Position numbers and translations under genes: made by a program. Of a stretch of 64,000 nt of DNA, positions 25,681-37,824 are shown one piece after another. Each line of letters opens with the position of its first letter. Position 1 is the first letter of the stretch. This DNA is from Loxodes magnus (lineage: Eukaryota > Ciliophora > Karyorelictea > Loxodida > Loxodidae): the NCBI GenBank assembly GCA_946699065.1, contig CAMPDV010001223.1, positions 1-64,000 of the forward strand, read 5' to 3'. Under the pieces are notes generated by a model that was given only the letters and a program-made list of their open reading frames with translations, had not been told where the DNA came from and did no database searches.

Positions 25681-26702
25681 TGGCTTCTAGCAAGCTAATT
25701 ATTAAATTATTAGTTTTCGTAAACAATTTAGTCGCTTTAGTGATGTTTGCAGCACCAAACAACAAAAGAGCTTTGATGAGAAAATTGAAGTTTCATAAAA
25801 GTGCTGAAGAATCATGTATTGAATTCCAAGCCTTCGCAAAGAAATTCAACAAGACTTATAGTTCCTTCAAAAAGATAAAGCAAAGATACAATATTTTCCA
25901 TGACAACAATTACTGGATTAAAATCTAGAACTAGATAAGCATTATTACTAAATTTGCCGTTATCCACTTCGCTGATTTGATTAATGAAGAATTCAGGAAG
26001 AATTACTTTGGATACAAAGATAACTTAATTAGGGCAATTAATTACGTATATGAATATGTATAAAATATTGCTGATTCTTTTGATTGTTAACAGAAGAGAG
26101 CTGTAAATTCTATCAAAGATTAAGACTAATGCGAAAACTACTGGACTTTCAGTAGTAGCAAGATGGAAGGACCTTACTTCATAAAGACTGGGTAGTTGAT
26201 ATCCTTCCCTGATAATAATTAATTAGCTGTTCTGGTCAATTTGTAATCATGGATGAAGAAGTGGATGGATAGACATTGCTTTCTAATATAGGCAATCTTA
26301 TGGTGAAGATATTGAATCAGATTATCCATACACTGGTGTATATGGAAACTGCAAATAAGATTCATCCAAGGCTATTACCGTTTTAACAAACTTTGTAGGA
26401 GTTCCCAATAAAGCTGCTTCGAAAAATACAGCAAATGGACGTGTTGTCTCATCTACTGCTGATATTTCAAATAGGCCTTTCTGTTTTGGGGATATTTATA
26501 ATGGATAATGCTCAGCTTCAGCTAGCCATGGGGTAAATCTTGCTAGTTATGGAACTGAGTGAGAAAAAGGCTAATGGATAATCTAGAACTTATAGAATAA
26601 ATAAAGGAGAGAAAGGATATAAAAGATGGAAGAAAACCGATTCAAGCATTTCAGCTGGACAATGTGTAGTTGCCTCAACTAACTCACACCAATTCCCTGA
26701 TA
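25680..26702 (+). pseudogene. Cathepsin L-like protease, copy B (decayed)
   Basis: Begins MASSKLIIKLLVFVNNLVAL and follows copy A through the prodomain, where W46 of A is Cys (TGT, 25815-25817). The active-site Cys codon TGC of A is TAC (Tyr) here in a NYWTF context, so the enzyme would be dead. Several indels (for example around 26150-26215 and 26560) break the frame. The His region (SHG) survives near 26530. It ends PIP-like with TGA about 26699. Confidence 0.9.
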
Positions 26703-26704
26703 AA

Positions 26705-29235
26705 GTCAATTAGTATATAGACTAAATTTTTGTTTTTTCAATTAAATAATAATAAATACAGTGGTAAACCAACTTTGGTATAGCCACTTTAATAAAATAA
26801 TATAACTCTTCAATTTTTTCAATTTTTTCAGTTTTAGATATAGCTATTGTAACAATTTTACATTCTGTATCGCGAATAATTTTTTCGAAGTTATATCTCT
26901 AATATTTCATCAACTGGTTTTCTTTATCTATAATTAGATTTTTACTTATATTAAAAATTCTTTCTAGCCTCTTCCGAAGTATTTAGATAGCAGATTCTAT
27001 ATTAGGTCTCAGTATTTAAATTTCAATAGCTGTACCTCTAGTTTCTTAATCTACTATTTGAAGAAAAATTTGCTTAGAACTACTAAACTAAAGATTATTA
27101 AGGAAATATTGTTTTAACTATGAACAGATTTTCTTTTTAATATAGCATAGTTTTTAGAGTAATTCCTCATTACTTATAATCTTATTAATTTACTCTTAGA
27201 AATGTTTTATTATCATTTACTTCAAATGATGTAATATAAGTATAAAATTCATCTTACAAATCTTGCTATACATTTATCTTTTTAATCTCCCAGATACAAA
27301 TCCTTTTTATACTTCAGATCTTTCTTCCTCTTTTATTTCTTCTCTTACTTCTTCACAGCTTTATGCTTTTTACTCCTTCTCTTAAGAAATTTTATCTATT
27401 CTACCAAGTAATTTCAAATAGACTCCTAACTTACATTTTATTTCTCTTTACTCGTTTTTTTCTATTCCTTATCTCTTTATTCAAAACTTTTGCTCCTTTC
27501 TATCAAACTTTTTATCTTTTAATCTTATCTTAGTAAATAGAGAATTTGTAAATGCATCTAAGATATTTGATGAATCTTATGTATCAGACATTTGCCAATT
27601 TAGTGATAGTTTACTTTTCAACTGCTTTGCTTATCTTACCTTTCAAATCTAGTTTAGTTTTACTTATTTCTTCTATATTAGATTATCCTTGCTTTTCTTA
27701 CTCTATCTTACTTTAATTATTTTTAGCTTTCAAACTTCATAAAAATCTCTATAAAAGTATATATAAAAGCATAGACATCAGAATAGCAATAAGAGTGATA
27801 AAAACAAAAAATATTCCAATCTTATCATAAGAGTCACTTATCATAAGTCTCTTTTCTTTATCAACTAAAACAATTAAATTTGAAATAAACAAACAAAGAA
27901 ATCAAACTTCTGCAACTAGTTTAAGAAAAGAGGAGAGCAAATAAAAGAAAAATTACTTCATAACCATAATTAAGACTTCTTAGTAAGATAATTTCATACA
28001 AATTTAAATTAAAGACATTGTCATTTATCTTAAGTTCGTTACATAATGAAAGGTTCTGTTATACAACTGATAGATTTCATGTTTTTCATCAAAGAGTTTT
28101 CCTCTATTTTCCTATACTTTCATTTCTTTTTTATTCCTTTGAACAGAGTTAGTATAAATAAAAATTTAGAAAGCTAAAATAAATATCTTATAATAGGAAA
28201 TTAAAGGGAAGAACAGCAGCTTGGAAGTAAAAAATTTAATCTCCAGAATCAATATTAGGATAGTAAATCTCAAGAGCTGCTACAGAAGATAAAATTAAGT
28301 ACCAAGCTAAATATTTTGAAAGTAAAGGCTTATATTTAATAAAGCTATCATAAAGAGTTTTTATAGACTTTACTATTTTTGAAATAGAGGTGAAAATTAT
28401 AACAGTACAATGATAAAAGAACTAAAAGATAATCAAATAACCTAAAGCATTTTCTAAGAAAGAATAGCATTTTATAAAGTTCATCTTTAAATAATCATCT
28501 TAAATTTATTACTTTTCATATTTAGTTCAAGGAAAACTATGTAGATGTTAAGAAGGTGCCTTTCTTGCGTTCAACTCATTATAATATCCTTAAAGAATAC
28601 AAAATTTTAAATATCTATCATCTCATTTAATTTAATAGGTTGTAATAATAAAATCAGTTAAAAAAACTTTTCAATGTCCCAGACACTTTTATAAATTAGG
28701 TTGATTTAAATCCAAGCAGCATCATTTTCAGTACAATCTAAATAATTTGATAATATTGAGATATAAAGATAGCAAATTTTTACCCAATTTTATCGTAATA
28801 AACTTATGACTAGTTTAGATTTTATTTCCCTGCTGATAATTCCATAATCCCAAATTCATAAAAATTGCTTGCGTACTAATTAACACAATCTGGATCTATT
28901 TGCTAGCAAAATTTACCTTTATTTAGAGTATTTATACAGTATTATAAAAGGCATTTAGAATCAGTATTTAATCTATAATTTGCAAGAAGATATCTGAAAA
29001 CTTGTATTGTATGCAGCTATCTTAACTTGATGTATGGCTGGATGGAATTATGACAGACATTAATATTAATACAATTCTTTTCCATTTCACATTATAAATC
29101 TACTTGATCGTCTAAATTAGTCTGCTATAAATTAAAACCAAGCTAACAAACATTACTTTTTAAGAAAAATTAAGATTTATACTAAGTAAATTGTGAGTTC
29201 TGTAGAATTACATTCAATTTTAAATTAGAAGACTT
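26705..29235 (-). CDS. Cys-rich, multi-spanning membrane protein with long basic tail
   Basis: The minus-strand frame gives, in order, a Cys-rich ectodomain and a hydrophobic region with several probable membrane spans (LSFSSFIIVLLQF, LLRFTILILILEIKF). The ectodomain has NVCQLGFNLQQTNLDDQ, CEMEKNCININVCHN, SKCLLQYCINTLNKGKFC and QIDPDCVNQYASNFYEFG. A last span (YFLFLSLLLLFWCLCFYIYF) precedes a basic cytosolic tail with RPNIESAIQILRK and RDTECKIVTIAISKTEKI. TGA stands at plausible W sites (FWCLC, YEVWKLK, NQIWKVRQ, QKFWIKRQ). The start is not found. Frame changes near 27870 and 28600 remain possible. It converges with cathepsin B. Family not recognised beyond a ciliate-type surface protein; role inferred only as plasma- or endomembrane protein. 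Confidence 0.5.
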
Positions 29236-29812
29236 AATTGCTAGAAAGTAAATGGATTGATTTTTTTAATATCTATCTTTATATGTAGATAAGCTTTTTG
29301 GATTTAAAAATTTTTAATTATTAGTATTTAGTGCAAGTATTAGAATCTGAGTTTGTTTAGCAATCTAGAATTGCATGAATGTATTTTTTACTCTCTACTG
29401 GAATTCCTTAGAAAACAAATGAATTAAGATTGCATTAGTCCTTGAATGTAAAGTTTTAATATTAATTTACTCTATACTAAGTATATCACCTTTTTCTATA
29501 TTAAAATTTATCATAATTAGAATAAATGCTGTATTCCATTATTCTGATCCTTGTCTTTCTAAAATAAAAGCTAAATAATCTTTCTAATACTTCTTATGTT
29601 TCTATGTAGCCTACTTAGATAATGAATATGGAAATATAAAAGAATTAGAGGTAAGTTTAAAAGTTAGATTATAAATAAATATGGAAATGATAATAATAAG
29701 AAATAAAGATTTCTAAGAATAATATTTAAACCATGTAAATAATGGTATCCTATTATTTTATTTAGTTATATCATTTAATTATCAAATATTTTATTAAGTC
29801 TATCAATTGTTT
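29236..29812. other. Gap between two minus-strand genes
   Basis: AT-rich. It may contain the true 3' end of the F-box/LRR gene and the promoter/start of the membrane-protein gene. No clear start codon or motif seen. Confidence 0.4.
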
Positions 29813-32075
29813 TCATTCTAAGTCTTCAACTAAAATGACTAAACTAAAAATAAAATTCTTCTATATCGTTTAACTTAAAAGAGTCATATTAAATAATTGT
29901 TTAGATTTTAGGCTTAACTTAAGGATATATTCTTCTTTTAATTTATAACAACCTTGTAAATTTAATATTTTTAAATTATTCCAAATTTAATATTAAAATC
30001 CTTATTTATCTTATATAGGAAACGCTTCTTAGTTTATTTTGCTATTAAAATTTAAGTCTAAGTATTCAAGCTAGTTACAGTTTTTAATTATTTAAATAGC
30101 ATCTTTGTTACCTAAATTGCAAAAATGTAACTATAATTTTTTGATAGTAGGTATATTTACTATTTCAGTAATTCAATTTTTCTGGGTTATTTCACAAGCA
30201 AAAAGTACAATACTTAGTATTTTTTAGGAATAAGTACTTAGTATCTTAAAAGTATCTTTTTATAATCCTTTCATATTACTAAATTAAATTTGCTTTAGTT
30301 TCTAGCAATTTTATAATATAAAACTAATAGTTTATGGCTTAAGCTAATTAAGTTGCTCTAATTATAAATATTGAATGTTCTTATTATAAATTGCTATTTA
30401 ATGAAATGTCTAATCTTAAATATTATCTTAGCTAATAAGTATCAATTCTTTTAGATTGTCAGAGCTTATAAATATTAATTATGAAATCTCTTAAATTATT
30501 ACATTTCTAAATGCTAACAGTCTTAAGCTAAAGCAACTTTTTATTTTAACACCTTAAATCTTATTCTACTGCTTAAATTCACTAAGCTAAGCTGGATTAC
30601 TTTAGATGTTAATCATCTATAAAAGTGATATCAAAAAATGATATTGATACTAAGAAGGGAGAGTTATATAGCACTAACTTGATAAATTGATTACTTATTT
30701 ATGCAATTCCAGATAAATATAATTACTATAACTTAAATTATTCCTAAGACTAGAAGTTAATATTATTCATTAGCTGCTATTCTTTTTCTTATATTTATAC
30801 ATTTTCTCATTCATTCTCTTCAAAGTCAACATTTTCTAAGCTGAGTTTTTTCAAATTTTTAGATCTACAAACTAAAAGAATAAACCAATAAGAATTATAA
30901 AATTATAGATTATTAATGTTAATAGTTTATAAACTGCTTTGTCTATAAAAGAATTCTTAAGTTTCTTACACTGAAGTATCTTTACATTCTATATCTAAAT
31001 TTTATAGTTAAGATCCCCCAAATTTATTTAATCATTTGTTTAATATTTCAACTTTTATAAGTGTAATAGTAATTAAATTAGGACAAAATTCTATTATACT
31101 TTAAATATCAAAATTAATGCTAATGTAAATATATTCTAGATTTTATCCTTTTACTTATAGAAAACTCTTTATCTTTTCATATTCTAGATAAATACTATTT
31201 AATTCTAAGCTTTTCAAATTCAGGTTATAACAGTAGTCTAGTAAGTATTATCCTGTTATTTAAGTTGCTCAATAAAAATTAATTGATTCTAATTTAGGTA
31301 ATTATTGTAAAAACCATAAAGAATAATCATTTAAATCTTCATCGATTCTTAGGCATCTTAGTTAGCTAAAATGAGAAATAATAAAGCATATGTTATTATT
31401 TAAGCTTATCTCTTTTAAATGCAAATCTTTAATTTGTAGTTATTAATTATTTCTTAAACATTGCAGTCTTTTTTAGATACTAACTAGTAATCTATCATAA
31501 ATCTAATTTTTCAAACTTTCACGAAATTTATAAGTGTTTATTGTTAAAGACTCTACATCTGATTTAGATATTTACTTTAATGTTCATTTAACATAGCTTT
31601 TGGCAATTTGCTTATCTTCTTAATAATTACCAATTTCTAGAGATCTATAAAAGTACCTAAATTAGTTGAAATATCTATTTATTTATTGTAGCAGAGCAAT
31701 GTCTTTATTTTCCAAGAACTAAATAATGTAATTTATAATATTTTGATTCTTCTAAACTTTTTATATTTAACTCTCTTTCACTTATTAGTTTTATACTTAA
31801 AGCTCTATTTTTTTTACCCCAACAGTATCTTCTTAGTTTTCTAGTGTATTTAGTTACTGATTGAAATCTTAGTTTATATCTTGCTTCAATTATGTTCTTT
31901 GAAGTTCTACTTTAAAAATATTTTGAATCTTTGCTTCTTCGTTTCGTTCTAATCCTTTATCCTTTTAAGGTTGAGATATAAACGTAGCCTAGTTTTACTG
32001 ATGCTTAGAAGGATATATCTAGGTTGATTTATTCTAGCTGGATGGCTTTTTGTTATTAACACAACAAGCTCCCAT
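29813..32075 (-). CDS. F-box/LRR protein, copy 3 (best preserved, MGACC start)
   Basis: ATG at 32075 gives MGACCVNNKKPSS, a classic N-myristoylation plus palmitoylation signal predicting membrane anchoring. A Gln/Lys-rich linker leads to an F-box (IINYIIQFLENKDIALLQQI, about residues 115-135), then LRRs (LHLKEISLNNN, LPKLESINFY, CNLGNKDAIQII, NLKILNLQGC). W is TGA in FYWATQ, NKWLNK, NEWENV, AQWIQ, KLWQSK and KNWI (30173-30175), and TGG in SLWFL, SYWFI and QIWNNL (29981-29983). One extra base near 30195-30205 shifts the frame between the KYCTF and CNLGN parts; otherwise open. Predicted SCF substrate adaptor at a membrane. The 3' end (TGA 29813-29815) is uncertain because that TGA could be W. 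Confidence 0.75.
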
Positions 32076-32083
32076 TTTATATA

Positions 32084-32222
32084 ATAAAAGGTAGAGTGGT
32101 TTAAATAAGGTATTTACATTGTAATTAGATAATTCTAAAGAGAATTATAGAGTAAATCTAAAGTAAAGTATAGTTATAAAGACACTAATACTTTATATTT
32201 AACTATTACTAAATCAGTTACT
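32084..32222 (-). promoter_or_regulatory. Conserved 5' flank of F-box/LRR genes
   Basis: The 140 bp before the MGACC start are shared with 6909-7050 and 54178-54290 (TTAGTTTAGTAATAGTTAAA and ATGTAAATACCTTATTTA blocks), although the coding N-termini differ. It is either a shared promoter/5' UTR or an old upstream exon. The reading frame it contains is not conserved in copy 3, favouring a non-coding role. Confidence 0.4.
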
Positions 32223-32379
32223 TCTATTCTTCTTAATTAGCTACTATACTTTATACTCTTACCTATATCTACTTACTATCTATTTCTCTACTTTAGATAC
32301 TATTAAGTTACTAAAAAGCTAACCCCATTCAATTGCTATCCATATAGCCTTTACTTCAAAATCGCTTACTAACTTATTC

Positions 32380-33240
32380 CCATCTAACTACCTTTTACTG
32401 TCTCTTCGCTATCCTTACTTAAGAGACCAATCTATTATTTTAGATCATATGAAATGTGGCCTTAGAATAGAGCTACAGAGTAACAGACTTTAGACTAAAA
32501 AATATAGTTAAGATTTAGAATAAAAATCAGCTTTATTTAGACCTTTTAGAAGAATAGACTGAAGGGGATAAATGCTTCCTTTAAAGGTATAAAAGAATTA
32601 TGACAAACTCAATCTCTGAGGACAGGAAGAAAGTTAAGCCTTTGCTTTATCAACTTAAAGTTTGCTACTTAGTCTTAAAGAATCAATCCTAGTGTTGAGA
32701 CTAAACTATCTAAAATTTTATCGTTAATGCTAAGATTCCAGATTATATAAAGCAAGTGTCTTAGGGGATCAAAAGCAGAGAAGAAGTTCAATTATATATA
32801 AAAAATAAACTTAAAATTAAGCTGAAAGCAAATTTATAAAGTTATAATCATTCTTATCAAAAATAATGCTATATAATCATCATATATTAAAGCGATAATT
32901 CAATAATATTGTACCTATGGAAATTAAAACATTTTAATCAGAAAAAAAAGACAAGTTACTAGAAAGAATGTTTAATCTAAGTAAAAAACCTAATAATAAA
33001 AAATATAAAATGGTAAATTTATTATTTGTTTGCACGAAATATAGATAAAGAAAACCTGTTTTTGAAATATTAGAGATTTAGCTTCGAAAGAATGATTCGC
33101 GATACAGAATGCAAAAGTATTATATATGCTATGTCTAAAACTGAAGAAATTGAAGAGATATAGTAGTTATATAAGTGGCTTATACCTAAGTTGACTTACC
33201 ACTGTATTTATTATTATTTAATTGAAAAATATCAATTTAA
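32380..33240 (+). CDS. Tail of a membrane-protein-family gene, convergent with cathepsin C
   Basis: Frame pieces read LDHMKCGLRIELQSNRL, LPLKVQKNYDKLNLW (W is TGA) and LSTQSLLLSLKESILVLRLN. Near 33080-33220 they read SFERMIRDTECKSIIYAMS, EEIEEIQQLYKWLIPKL and YHCIYYYLIEK. The last block is the family C-terminus also found behind cathepsins A and B. The start is unknown and the first 450 bp are not matched elsewhere in the window. Function unknown. Confidence 0.4.
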
Positions 33241-33269
33241 TCTACATGTTAATTAGCTTCATCAGAAAA

Positions 33270-34291
33270 TTGGATATGATACAGTTGAGGCAACTCGACA
33301 TTGTCCAACTGAGGTGCTTGAATCAGTTCTTTTCCATCTATTATATCCTTTCTCTCTCCATTATGTATTCCACGAAATATTGATTCTCCAGTAGTCTTGT
33401 CCAGTTTAAGTCCTATAACCAGCAAGATTTATACCATGGTTAAGTGAAGTTGAGCATTATCCATTACAAATGTCTACAGAATAGCTAGATCTATTTGAAA
33501 TATCAACTGTAATTGAGACAACATTTCCATTTATTGCATTTTTCAAAACAGCTTAATTAGTGGGAACATCTACAAAGTTTGCTGCAACGGTTACACTCTG
33601 GTTGAGATCTATTTGCAGCTTTCATCTACATCAGTGTATAGATTATCTGATTCAATCTCTGCATCGTAAGATCGCCAATATTGGAAAGCAGAGTTTATCC
33701 ATTCATCATTTCATCATTAGTTGCCAAATTGACCAGAATTGCTAATTAATTATTATTCAGAGAAGGATATCATTTGTCCATTCTTTTGGAAGTAAGCTCC
33801 TTCCAAACTTCCTACAGCACTGAAAACACAGCAGTTTTCGCTTTGGTCTTAATCTTTGATAGATGTTACAGCTCCCTTCTATTACCAATCAAAAGAATCA
33901 GCAACATTTTATACATATTCATATACGTAATTCTTTACCCTGTTTTAGTTATCCTTGTATCCTAAATAAGTCTTTCTGAATTCTTCTTTAGTCAAATCAG
34001 TGAAGCGCTTAACTGCGAACTTTTTAACCAAATACATCTAATTCTAGACTTTAATCCAGTAATAGCAATCATGGAAAATATTGTAGCTTTGCTAAATTTC
34101 TTAGAAAGAACTATAAGTCTTGTTAATTTCTTAGCGAAGGCTTGGAATTCAATTCATGATTCTTTTTCACTTTCATGAAACTTAAATTTTACCATCAAAG
34201 CTCTTCCATTGTTTGGTGCTGCAAACATCACTAAAGCGACTATTCTGTTTACGACAGCCAATAATTTAATAATTAGCTTGCTAGAAGCCAT
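33270..34291 (-). pseudogene. Cathepsin L-like protease, copy C (inverted, decayed)
   Basis: Minus-strand start MASSKLIIKLL at 34291. The position equal to W46 of copy A (TGG) is TGA at 34154-34156 (ESWIEFQAF), a direct TGG/TGA exchange. A deleted base in the KKFNKTY segment and others shift the frame. The active-site Cys survives (SENCCVF), but the catalytic Asn codon AAT of KNSW is ATT (NISW). The catalytic triad is therefore incomplete. The end SYPIF with TGA is retained near 33272. Confidence 0.9.
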
Positions 34292-34429
34292 TTAATATAT
34301 TAAATTAGGTATTTTTAATTTAATTGGCTAATTATAAAGTAAAATTAAGTTCTAAAGTTTAATAATCTAAGCATTAAATACACTTATTTATGTCTAATAC
34401 TTTACTAAACCCTTTGTGGATTACATAGA

Positions 34430-35590
34430 AAGTATGAAGATTATTAAGTAAATAAATATCTTACTAATAATCTTAACTTATATAATCTATATAAAATCTC
34501 AATTTTAACTAGAATGGATCACTAAATACAGCTTAATTAAGAAGCATAAAGGAATTAAGATAATACTTAGTAAATAAGCTAAAGTCTTTTAATTAAGCTA
34601 ATTTAATTTATGTATTTCTCATATTTATTAAGTGTTGAAATATAAGGTAAAAGGGTAACTAGAGTATCTGGATATGTAGGATTATTTTAGAGATATAGGT
34701 AAGAAGAAATGCATTGAAGACGCTGAGAGTGAGTATAAAAGAGCAAGTGAAGTTGGTATGAAGGTATAGATTGGAGAGAAAAAAGAAAAAAAATATAATA
34801 ATAGGGGAGATGAATGGAAATCAGAGATATAAAGAAATATAGAAAATTTTATGTTGCTTTAATGAAAAATAGCAATGAACTTACTCCCAAAAATAAAAAA
34901 TCCATTCAAAATAGCGAAAATAAAAAGAGGCAAATTTTGCTAAAAGTAAAGCTTATAGAAAATGCCACGATTGTTAAAGATTATAGTGCAAGTAATTTGG
35001 TTAAATAGCTGAAGAATGGAAGAAATCATTAAAAGTTTTAATACTGTAAATGAAGCCAGATATGGAGATTATTACTCTAACAAAGGATCTATTCTAGTTG
35101 CTTTCGTAATCTCTTTAGAACTCTTAAGAGTTTCGATCAAGAAAATGAAGCTTTTATGAGATTTTAATTATTTTGTCCATTATTAAGCGTTAACATTGGT
35201 TGAATAACGAAATTAAAGCATAATTATAGTAGAACTTAAGTGGAATATTTATTTAGCCCTTTTATTTAACCATCAGTAAAAATACTTCAAGTAACAATAT
35301 GAAAATGAGACGCTGAAAATTGTTAGGTATGAGAAAATTTCTTCAACTAAGAAAAAGTAATTTAAAGTAATCCGAGTAATCTATCTTGTTTAAGCACCTA
35401 AAAAATTTAAAATAAATTTATATTTGGAAATAAAAAAGACAAATTTACACTTCCAGGAAAATTAAGTAGCACAATCCCTTTAGTAGAGATCACTTTTACC
35501 ATTAGAGAAAATCTTTCTAATAAAGTAACAGATTTAAATAAACAATTTTATTATCTATATTATTTTATTGGAAAAAAATGGAAAGCAAGC
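34430..35590 (+). pseudogene. Kinesin-like repeat-family gene, unit C copy
   Basis: Matches the 23290-24270 part of the unit B gene. The first 380 bp are shifted and decayed. A clean stretch from ATG 34814 (MEIRDIKKYRKFYVALMK) runs into LFRTLKSFDQENEAFMRF and QLFCPLLSVNIGW (copy B KVRPFLSDNIDW). After a shift near 35305 it continues with NETLKIVRYEKISSTKKK and APKKFKINLYLEIKKTNL. It lies head-to-head with inverted cathepsin C. Confidence 0.45.
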
Positions 35591-35689
35591 AAAAGAAAAT
35601 TGAAGTAAAGAAAACCAGGAGGCTTGCACAAAAACAAACATAAAGTCAAATAAAAGAACTTATTGATTCTACTCTCTTCCATCTGCAAA

Positions 35690-36360
35690 AGGAAAATGCC
35701 TTTAAGGGAACACTGAGGAGCAGGAATTTGATATAATCGAATCGTTTAATCAATCAAGTTTGACTTATGAAGAAAAATTTATAAAAACAGGATTATGTAA
35801 TATTAAATCTCGCGGAAAAGATAAAAGAACTCATAAATACAATTGAAGAATTTAATTAGGGACCAATTGATACAAAGCCAAGTAGTGACTAAAGAACATC
35901 TATGACTATAATTTTAATCTAGATCAAACAAAGTTGACATAATGGATATTGAATAATATTAATAAACATAGAAAAAATAGAATTAATTAGAATAGAAATA
36001 ATAATAAAACCTAATAATTAGAATAGAAAAGATAGAGAATCACTTATACCCGGAATTCAAGCCTAAAACCATCAAATATAGAAGATACTAATTCTGCCAC
36101 CCAAAGAATCATTTACTGAAAACCTTTCAAAGCTTTAAGCAACTAAAGAGAAAGGAAGACTAAATTAAGTGAAGTAACTTCAAGGCTATATGAAACTCCT
36201 AATTGAATATTCAAGAAGAAGATTTTCAACATATCAAGGAGATTATCATAGTGGCTAACTCCCACATAAAAAACTTGATCGGGGCTTCCACCACGTTAAA
36301 AAACTGGCAACGAGAACCTAATTTATATTCCAGGGAACGCAAATATTTTTCTCCTTTTAG
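35690..36360 (+). pseudogene. Gag-like zinc-knuckle ORF, degenerate
   Basis: Plus-strand frame with a Gln-rich coiled coil (VDIMDIEQYQQTQKKQNQLE) then YQFCHPKNHLLKTF, the counterpart of CYFCKSQNHLNRRC in the intact gene at 48746. The His and one Cys survive; two Cys codons have become Tyr and Phe. The tail IKEIIIVANSHIKNL ... KNWQREPNLYSRERKY parallels the tail of the same gene. Several TGA at plausible W. Likely a decayed member of the Gag-like family. Confidence 0.5.
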
Positions 36361-36419
36361 TTTGCTATTATTATTATTATTGTTTATGTTTTTTTATATT
36401 ATTTATTGAATTATAAAAT

Positions 36420-37380
36420 ATTATATTTGTTAATGAGTTATTAATATTATTATTACTATTTTTTATATTATTATTTTTTAATTATCTCTTTATATGTTTA
36501 AATTTTAAGATTGTTTCATGTAATTTCAATAAATATTAGTTTATTTTTTAACTTACTTTTAAATATTTTAAAATTTTCCTTATTCTTTTTAAACTAAAAT
36601 TAAAGTAATAAACTACATAAATTTAGTAGATACGATAAAATTAAGTATCTTTAAATAAACTATTTTTGATAATAGGTTTTTCTACTTAAAATTATATTAA
36701 AATATATATATAAGAATTTTAAATAAAATATATATTAAATTTTAGTATTTTTTAAATAATATTATCACTTATTTCAATAAATCTACACTTTTTGTCCATA
36801 AAAATTAATATACTTAAAAATTATCTATCTAATTTATCATATTAAAAAAGCTTTAAAATTATAATTAAAGGAATTCTTTTAAAACATTTAGTGAAAATAA
36901 TAAAAAGGAGTTAAACTTACTTCTTATACATTATTTTAAAATATTTTTATAAATTTCGTGTAAATAAAATATGTAATACTTTTTAAATCAATTATACATC
37001 TTAAAAAAATTCAGAAATAAGCATCTTTTCTAGCCAAATAATTAAATTAAATTAAAGTAATATTCAAAAGGAATAATTAAAAGATAATTTATTTATAATA
37101 AATAATAATCTAACTAAAATAAATACAGTAAAAATTGAGACAGAAATAAAGCAAATGAATGTAAAATTATATGTAATACTTAAAATTTAAAGAAAACATT
37201 TTTCAAAACAAAATTAAAAATAAAATTTTCCAAACTTTTACATCTTTGTTTTTTATTTGACTTTTTTTCATATTTTTAGAAAAATTTATAATATATTCAT
37301 ATTAATAATTTCTATTTATACGAAAGATTTGGTTTTTCCTTTTATTTAGTAATAATCCAAAATTAAAGTGATCTGAGCTT
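36420..37380. other. Very AT-rich stretch without genes
   Basis: Long A/T runs and TTATTATTATT-type low complexity at 36365-36480; no motif or conserved frame seen. Reads like intergenic DNA between repeats. Confidence 0.7.
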
Positions 37381-37389
37381 TTTAATCAT

Positions 37390-37770
37390 GAAGTATAGAT
37401 TTTAAATACTCGAAAGGAAAAGAGTATCAGCTGATGACGAATATTAAAATTTAACCCCAAATGCTTATCTTCATGTACAGATGGATATTAGGACAGTACC
37501 AATCAAGTTACTTGCTAATCGTTAAATATTTTAATCTAAATTGTGATAGAATTATCTCTAATAATTCATAGTACTTATGTAAATCATAATTTTCTTACAA
37601 AATGAAGCTTGTGTAGTTTGTACTTAACTTATAGTAGACTACATAGCAGCTTTGAATTCTATAAATGCTCTTATGTAAAAGTATTGCATAAAAATTAATA
37701 TCTGTCATAATTTACATCTGATTATAAATCAAATAGAGAAAGCTGCATACAATACAAACCATATTTAAAA
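37390..37770 (+). pseudogene. Fragment of the Cys-rich membrane-protein family
   Basis: Plus strand reads EYQLMTNIKIQPQMLIF, YLLIVKYFNLNCDRII and, from 37600, ACVVCTQLIVDYIAALNS ... KYCIKINICHNLHL. The last segments align with the ectodomain of the gene at 26705-29235 (CEMEKNCININVCHNS). No hydrophobic part follows before the opposing gene at 37825, so this is a truncated relic. Confidence 0.45.
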
Positions 37771-37824
37771 TTCTCCTTTTATTTTTATTATTTCACATAA
37801 TAAAAGAAGTTAGTCAGTTTATCT

